Translations under genes and position numbers: made by a program | NCBI GenBank assembly: GCA_003021755.1 | Contig: PXQZ01000018.1 | Coordinates: 9,246 to 43,597, forward strand | Direction: 5' to 3' | Source: Halobacteriales archaeon QH_8_67_36 | GTDB lineage: Archaea; Halobacteriota; Halobacteria; Halobacteriales; Haloarculaceae | DNA length: 34,352 nt | The notes under the pieces: generated by a model | What the model was told of the DNA's origin: nothing | The model's database searches: none | Seen by the model: only the letters and a program-made list of their open reading frames with translations | Shown here: positions 30,058 to 34,352 of the stretch, piece after piece | How the letters are laid out: every line of letters begins with the position of its first letter | Position numbering within the stretch: the first letter of the stretch is position 1

Positions 30058-30620
30058 TGGCGACAGGACCACGATACACGGTGCCGATGCGGCGACGCCG
30101 CGAGGCCCGAACCGATTACCATCAGCGGTTGCGCCTGCTGAAATCCGGCAAGCCCCGCCTTGTCGCTCGAAAGAGCAACAAGCACACCAGGGCGCAGCTG
30201 GTGACTCTCGGGCCGGACGGCGACCGAACGCTGGCGGCCGCACAGTCCGGTGACCTGGAGGCGTACGGCTGGGAGGCGCCGACGGGCAACATGCCCGCGG
30301 CCTACCTCACCGGTCTGCTCGCCGGGCTCCGCGCGCTGGATGCGGGCGTCGAGGAAGCGGTGCTCGACATCGGCCTCAACACCCCGACCCCCGGAAGCAA
30401 AGTGTTCGCAATACAGGAGGGCGCAATCGACGCCGGCCTGGAAATCCCCCACAACGACGACGTACTCGCCGACTGGCAGCGCACGCGCGGTGGCCACATC
30501 GCCGAGTACGCCGAGATGCTGGACGAACCGCTGTACAGCGGGGACTTCGACGCGGCAGACCTCCCGGAGCACTTCGACGAGACCCGGGAGACACTACTGG
30601 AAGGTGACATCGAACTATGA
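30057..30620 (+). CDS. rpl18: Ribosomal protein L18 (uL18)
   Basis: 187 residues, binds 5S rRNA together with L5. Conserved parts: YTVPMRRRREARTDYHQRLRLLKSGKPRLVARKSNKHTRAQLVTL (residues 7-51), the segment AYLTGLLAGLRALDAGVEEAVLDIGLNTPTPGSKVFA (about 82-118) and the acidic C-terminal helix. Overlaps S5 by 4 bases. Confidence 0.98.
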   Translation: MATGPRYTVPMRRRREARTDYHQRLRLLKSGKPRLVARKSNKHTRAQLVTLGPDGDRTLAAAQSGDLEAYGWEAPTGNMPAAYLTGLLAGLRALDAGVEEAVLDIGLNTPTPGSKVFAIQEGAIDAGLEIPHNDDVLADWQRTRGGHIAEYAEMLDEPLYSGDFDAADLPEHFDETRETLLEGDIEL

Positions 30621-31255
30621 GCGGTAACAACGGCTGGGAACCCCGGACACGCCTCGGCAAGCGGGTTGTCGAGGGCGAGATCGACTCCATGACGGAGGCG
30701 CTCAACTCGGGACTTCCCCTGAAAGAATCGGACGTCGTCGACCAGCTCGTTCCCGACCTGGAAGACGAAGTGCTGGACATCAACATGGTCCAGCGGATGA
30801 CCGACTCCGGCCGGCGGGTGAAGTTCCGCTGTGTCGTCGCGGTCGGCAACCGCGACGGGCTGGTCGGCTACGCCGAAGGGCGTGACGACCAGGTCGGCGG
30901 CGCCATCCAGAAGGCCATCGACGTGGCCAAACTGAACATCATCGACGTCTCCCGTGGCTGTGGGTCCTGGGAGTGTGGCTGTGGCCGTCCGCACACGGTC
31001 GCGCTGCGCACCGAGGGCAAGGCCGGGAGCGTCGAGGTCGAGCTCCAGCCCGCACCGCGCGGGCTCGGACTCGCGGGCGGGGAGACCGTCCGCAAGGTGC
31101 TCGAACTCGCCGGCATCGAGGACATCTGGACCCGTTCGAGCGGGAACACGCGAACCACGGTCAACTTCGCCAAGGCGACGTTCAACGCCCTGCAGAACAC
31201 GGCCGAGGCCCGCGTCCCCGAGCGCACCTTCGAGAAACGAGAGGTGATCGAGTGA
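30617..31255 (+). CDS. rps5: Ribosomal protein S5 (uS5)
   Basis: 212 residues, near the mRNA path and important for decoding accuracy. The N-terminal double-stranded-RNA-binding fold is DEVLDINMVQRMTDSGRRVKFRCVVAVGNRDGLVGYAEGR (about residues 50-89), followed by GGAIQKAIDVAKLNIIDVSRGCGSWECGCGRPHTVALRTEGK, with three cysteines in SWECGCG, and the C-terminal GLAGGETVRKVLELAGIEDIWTRSSGN. Start and stop overlap L18 and L30. Confidence 0.98.
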   Translation: MSGNNGWEPRTRLGKRVVEGEIDSMTEALNSGLPLKESDVVDQLVPDLEDEVLDINMVQRMTDSGRRVKFRCVVAVGNRDGLVGYAEGRDDQVGGAIQKAIDVAKLNIIDVSRGCGSWECGCGRPHTVALRTEGKAGSVEVELQPAPRGLGLAGGETVRKVLELAGIEDIWTRSSGNTRTTVNFAKATFNALQNTAEARVPERTFEKREVIE

Positions 31256-31719
31256 TGCACGCACTCGTCCAGATTCGCGGCGACGTGAACATGGATACGG
31301 ACATCCACGACACGCTGCAGATGCTGAACATCCACCACGTCAACCACTGCACGTTCGTCCCCGACACGGAGACCTACAGCGGGATGGTGACGAAGGTCAA
31401 CGACTTCGTCGCCTTCGGCGAACCCAGCCAGGAGACGGTCGAACTCCTGCTTTCGACGCGCGCAGAGCCCGCGGAGGGCGACGCCGACATCGACGACGAG
31501 TGGATCGCCGAGAACACCGAGTTCGACGACATCGAGGGACTGGCCTGGGCGCTGGTCTCCGAGGAGACGACCCTCAAGGAGCAGGGCCTCTCCCCCACAC
31601 TCCGTCTGCACCCGCCACGGGGCGGCCACGACGGCATCAAACACCCGACCAAGGAGGGCGGCGAACTCGGGCGACACGACACCGAGGGCATCGACGCGCT
31701 CCTGGAGGCGATGCGATAA
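31255..31719 (+). CDS. rpl30: Ribosomal protein L30 (uL30)
   Basis: 154 residues, the long archaeal/eukaryotic type. MHALVQIRGDVNMDTDIHDTLQMLNIHHVNHCTFV (residues 1-35) is the ferredoxin-like core, with the C-terminal extension LSPTLRLHPPRGGHDGIKHPTKEGGELGRH typical of archaea. ATG overlaps the S5 stop by one base; its TAA overlaps the L15 ATG. Confidence 0.98.
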   Translation: MHALVQIRGDVNMDTDIHDTLQMLNIHHVNHCTFVPDTETYSGMVTKVNDFVAFGEPSQETVELLLSTRAEPAEGDADIDDEWIAENTEFDDIEGLAWALVSEETTLKEQGLSPTLRLHPPRGGHDGIKHPTKEGGELGRHDTEGIDALLEAMR

Positions 31720-32213
31720 TGACGAACAAGAAACGACGACAGCGTGGCTCGCGCACGCACGGCGGCGGCTCGCACAAGAACCGACGCGGTGCCGGTCACC
31801 GCGGTGGTCGCGGCGCCGCCGGCCGGGACAAACACGAGTTCCACAACTACGACCCGCTCGGCAAGAGCGGCTTCAAGCGCCCGGAGCAGGTACAAGAAGC
31901 GGTCGCGACGGTCGACGTCCGCGAACTCGACGAGAACGCGCCGCTGCTGGCCGCCGACGGCCTCGCCGAAGCGGCCGACGACGGCTACATCATCGACGCC
32001 CGCGAGGTCGTCGACGAGGCCGAGGACGCCGACGTGGTGAAGGTGCTCGGTGCGGGCCAGGTCCGCAACGAACTCACCCTCATCGCCGACGAGTTCTCGG
32101 CGGGCGCAATCGAGAAAGTCGAAGACGCGGGCGGCACCGCAGAGTTGACCGACTTCGGTAAAGAGCGGCAGGCAGCTGCCGACACCGAAGGCAAGTCGGA
32201 CGACGAGGACTGA
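31719..32213 (+). CDS. rpl15: Ribosomal protein L15 (uL15)
   Basis: 164 residues. The basic N-terminal RNA-binding arm TNKKRRQRGSRTHGGGSHKNRRGAGHRGGRG (residues 2-33) precedes the globular domain with the conserved VVKVLGAGQVRNELTLIADEFSAGAIEKVEDAGG (about 107-140). An acidic end follows. SecY starts 9 bases after its stop. Confidence 0.98.
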   Translation: MTNKKRRQRGSRTHGGGSHKNRRGAGHRGGRGAAGRDKHEFHNYDPLGKSGFKRPEQVQEAVATVDVRELDENAPLLAADGLAEAADDGYIIDAREVVDEAEDADVVKVLGAGQVRNELTLIADEFSAGAIEKVEDAGGTAELTDFGKERQAAADTEGKSDDED

Positions 32214-32222
32214 GGAGAGACA

Positions 32223-33698
32223 ATGAGCTGGAAGGACACCGCCGAACCGCTGCTCGTGCGTATGCCGGCGATCCGCCGTCCGGAGGGGCACGTCCCGTTC
32301 AAGCGCAAGCTCGCGTGGACGGGTGGCGTGCTGGTGCTGTACTTCTTCCTGACGAACGTGAAGCTGTTCGGCCTCGACATCGACGCGAGCCAGCAGGTCT
32401 TCGGTCGGTTCGGGTCGATCCTGGCCTCCGGCCAGGGGAGTATCATGCAGCTGGGTATCGGGCCCATCGTCACCGCCTCCATCGTGTTGCAGTTGCTCGG
32501 CGGGGCGAACCTGCTCGGCTTGAACACGCAGGACGACCCGCGGGACCAGATACTCTACCAGGGGCTCCAGAAGCTGCTGGTCGTCGTGATGATCTGTCTG
32601 ACCGGGCTCCCGATGGTGTTCGCGGCGGACTTCCTGCCGCCGGATACGGCCGTCGCCCAGTCGCTGGGTATCGGTACGACCGGCGTGCAGGCGCTCATCT
32701 TCGCCCAGATGTTCGTCGGCGGCGTCCTCATCCTGTTCATGGACGAGGTCATCTCCAAGTGGGGCGTCGGCTCCGGTATCGGCCTGTTCATCGTCGCCGG
32801 CGTGAGCCAGCGCCTGCTGGGCGGGCTGCTGTCGACGCCGTTCATCGGCAACCGGAACGGTATCATCTACACGTGGTACCTCTACATCACGGGCCAGCAG
32901 GCCACGGGGTCGCTGTTTACGGCCTCGGGCATCCAGACGCTGTTTCTCTCGCCCGGCGGCGGCCGACTGCTCGCGCTCATCACGACGGTGCTCATCTTCT
33001 CCATCGTCGTCTACGCGGAGTCGGTCCGCGTCGAGATTCCGCTCTCGAACGCGCGGGTGAAAGGCGCGCGCGGTCGCTTCCCCGTGAAGCTCATCTACGC
33101 GAGCGTCCTGCCGATGATTCTCGTCCGTGCGCTCCAGGCCAACATCCAGTTCCTGGGGCGCATCCTCAACCAGCAGGTCACGACCCTGCCGGGCTGGGTC
33201 GGGACCTACAACAACGCCGGCCAGCCCGTGGGCGGCCTGTTCTACTACCTGGCGCCGATCCAGGCGCCCGGCGACTGGATGTGGTTCCTGGACCCGACGA
33301 CGAACCCGGTCTGGCAGATACTCATCCGCATCGGTGTCGACCTGACGTTCATGCTGGTCGGCGGGGCTATCTTCGCCGTCTTCTGGGTCGAGACCACCGA
33401 CATGGGCCCCGAGGCGACGGCAAAGCAGATTCACAACTCCGGGATGCAGATTCCGGGCTTCCGCCAGAATGTCGGCGTCATCGAGAAGGTGCTAGAGCGG
33501 TACATCCCACAGGTCACCGTCATCGGCGGTGCCCTCGTCGGGCTGCTCGCAGTGCTCGCCAACATGATGGGCACCATCGGAAACGTCTCCGGAACCGGGC
33601 TGTTGTTGACGGTCTCCATCACGTACAAGCTGTACGAGGAGATCGCCGAGGAGCAGCTCATGGAGATGCACCCGATGATGAGACAGATGTTCGGCTGA
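32223..33698 (+). CDS. secY: Preprotein translocase subunit SecY
   Basis: 491 residues, the channel-forming subunit of the Sec translocon (Sec61 alpha family), with SecE and SecG/Sec61 beta partners elsewhere. Ten membrane helices are evident. Landmarks: the N-terminal amphipathic segment MSWKDTAEPLLVRMPAIRRPEGHVPFKRKLAW, the plug/TM2 region containing SIMQLGIGPIVTASIVLQLL (about residues 76-95), the cytoplasmic loop GARGRFPVKLIYASVLPMILVRALQANIQFL, and the C-terminal TKLYEEIAEEQL-like helix (ITYKLYEEIAEEQLMEMHP). Its place at the end of the spc cluster is conserved. A T-rich stretch 18 bases after the stop may end the operon. Confidence 0.98.
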   Translation: MSWKDTAEPLLVRMPAIRRPEGHVPFKRKLAWTGGVLVLYFFLTNVKLFGLDIDASQQVFGRFGSILASGQGSIMQLGIGPIVTASIVLQLLGGANLLGLNTQDDPRDQILYQGLQKLLVVVMICLTGLPMVFAADFLPPDTAVAQSLGIGTTGVQALIFAQMFVGGVLILFMDEVISKWGVGSGIGLFIVAGVSQRLLGGLLSTPFIGNRNGIIYTWYLYITGQQATGSLFTASGIQTLFLSPGGGRLLALITTVLIFSIVVYAESVRVEIPLSNARVKGARGRFPVKLIYASVLPMILVRALQANIQFLGRILNQQVTTLPGWVGTYNNAGQPVGGLFYYLAPIQAPGDWMWFLDPTTNPVWQILIRIGVDLTFMLVGGAIFAVFWVETTDMGPEATAKQIHNSGMQIPGFRQNVGVIEKVLERYIPQVTVIGGALVGLLAVLANMMGTIGNVSGTGLLLTVSITYKLYEEIAEEQLMEMHPMMRQMFG

Positions 33699-33710
33699 AC
33701 CGTTTCGAAC

Positions 33711-33722
33711 AACCCTTTTCAG
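33711..33722 (+). terminator. Possible terminator of the ribosomal operon
   Basis: AACCCTTTTCAG follows the SecY stop by 12 bases. It is a short T-run without a strong hairpin, which fits archaeal-type termination, but the signal is weak. Confidence 0.4.
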
Positions 33723-33818
33723 TTGTACACTCGCACCGAGCGGTGGCGCTGGGACTCGTCTGCGCTCCGGCGACACGTGGCGCCGGGCGGACCTAGCGAC
33801 TCGACGCCGTTGGTGCGC

Positions 33819-33959
33819 TCACCCGACCGTGTGGCGAGCGATACTGTCAGTTCCACAGGCCGGCCGGTGCTGCACCCATGGGCTGACCGAGGTTCCGCAT
33901 CGTCGACACTCGTGGACGGTCCCAGCTTCGTTCAGCATCGTGCGTAGCTCCCCGAGCAT
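33819..33959 (-). CDS. Possible small zinc-ribbon protein missing one cysteine
   Basis: A 46-residue frame from MLGELRTMLNEAG to a TGA. It contains VHECRRCGTSVSP, the first CxxC of the small haloarchaeal zinc-ribbon proteins, and a second half HRPACGTDSIARHTVG, where the pattern usually reads CPxCG. Here Arg occupies the first cysteine, leaving three cysteines plus a neighbouring histidine. It may be an active protein using His as fourth ligand, or a decayed copy. No clear promoter is seen. Function unknown. Confidence 0.5.
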   Translation of the reverse strand: MLGELRTMLNEAGTVHECRRCGTSVSPWVQHRPACGTDSIARHTVG

Positions 33960-34208
33960 CGGCCTGTCGGGCGTTCCGGGCAACGACTGGTCGGTGTCCC
34001 CGTTCGACACGGGGTGTCGGAGACACGACGGCCGTCGATGCCAGAATGTGAGGCTGTGATATGGCACTGTCGAGTATCCGATCTGGAGTGACCGAGCAAA
34101 AGACACCACTTACCGGGCACCCCTTCGGCCAGTACCCAGCGGCCACGGCGTGAGAAAATACAACCGGCCATTGTGTCCGTCTGCGCTATCCCAAGCGCGG
34201 TTCCGGCG

Positions 34209-34352
34209 CTACTGGCCCGCTTCCCAGCTGAACAGCCCCGCTTCGACCTCGTTGTTCAGCGCACGGAGCGCGTCACTGATGTCCTCGCCGACGGGCATCT
34301 CGTCGCGGCCATGTTCGATGATACTCCGGACCTCCGGGAACGGCCCCATCTG
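34209..34352 (-). CDS. Unidentified protein, C-terminal part (runs off the window)
   Basis: The last 47 codons of a frame on the minus strand, ending at TAG (34209-34211). Visible residues are QMGPFPEVRSIIEHGRDEMP followed by a short acidic helical segment ending LFSWEAGQ. Third-position GC is high, so it is probably real. Either the start lies outside the window or it is the second codon here (ATG 34349), giving 46 residues. I do not recognise the family. Confidence 0.55.
   Translation of the reverse strand, partial: QMGPFPEVRSIIEHGRDEMPVGEDISDALRALNNEVEAGLFSWEAGQ

Larger units (their letters stand above)
33699..34208. other. Gene-poor region after secY
   Basis: About 510 bases, in which the only candidate gene is a 46-residue zinc-ribbon frame on the minus strand (33819-33959). 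Other open frames lack coding composition and motifs. No RNA gene was recognised. Confidence 0.5.

Noticed and set aside
31374..33434. 686-codon minus-strand frame over L30, L15 and SecY
   Set aside because: Antisense shadow with His/Gln/Arg-rich composition; no known family.
33699..34352. Expectation of adenylate kinase directly after secY
   Set aside because: No adenylate kinase frame is present here; I am not certain how constant that order is, so I do not treat its absence as a finding.

Overview
The window is chromosomal DNA of a halophilic archaeon. It is GC-rich, its proteins are strongly acidic, and it carries family-specific genes: a CetZ tubulin-like protein, CofC, Mch, Tat lipoproteins, and an archaeal S10/spc ribosomal cluster in the haloarchaeal order. 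The lengths of most ribosomal proteins (L3 338, L4 246, L23 85, S19 140, L5 177, L6 178, L18 187, S5 212, L30 154 residues) agree with my memory of the Haloarcula proteins, so I infer a member of the Haloarculaceae. The exact genus cannot be fixed from the sequence alone.

Layout. 1-4300: cyclophilin, convergent to an APC permease fused to universal-stress domains; then a MOSC protein, a three-cysteine ferredoxin and tRNA-Leu(UAA). 4400-6710: a Tat lipoprotein with two DUF4397 repeats, a winged-helix regulator with a small membrane protein, and a conserved haloarchaeal protein. 6760-8110: a TrkA-type potassium-channel subunit co-transcribed with a stand-alone Lrp ligand-binding (RAM) domain, and a second RAM protein transcribed divergently from a promoter that carries an inverted repeat. 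8280-14330: small membrane protein, thymidylate kinase, NAD-binding epimerase-like protein, then cetZ, a secreted membrane-anchored protein and cofC packed with overlaps, a membrane J-domain protein and an archaeal phosphoglycolate phosphatase. 14543-16146: a GTPBP1-like GTPase whose reading frame is broken. 16340-18113: mch (C1 metabolism on tetrahydromethanopterin) with a small downstream gene, and a thiamine-binding-type protein. 18421-18652: tRNA-Gly(GCC) with a duplicated 3' end, resembling an attachment site.

18994-33698 is one long co-oriented array: SPOUT methyltransferase, L3, L4, L23, L2, S19, L22, S3, L29, RNase P component 1, S17, L14, L24, S4e, L5, S14, S8, L6, L32e, L19e, L18, S5, L30, L15 and SecY. 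Almost every junction has an ATGA-type overlap or a gap of a few bases, so translation is probably coupled throughout. The one large gap, between L2 and S19, is exactly filled by a 21-codon reading frame that overlaps both neighbours.

The last 650 bases hold a doubtful small zinc-ribbon frame and the 3' end of an unidentified gene that runs off the window.

No defence system, CRISPR array, transposon or obvious biosynthetic cluster is present. The observations most worth following are the L2-S19 micro-ORF, the disrupted GTPase, the tRNA-Gly attachment-like element, the RAM/TrkA divergent locus with its operator, and lineage-type insertions in L2 and RNase P component 1.
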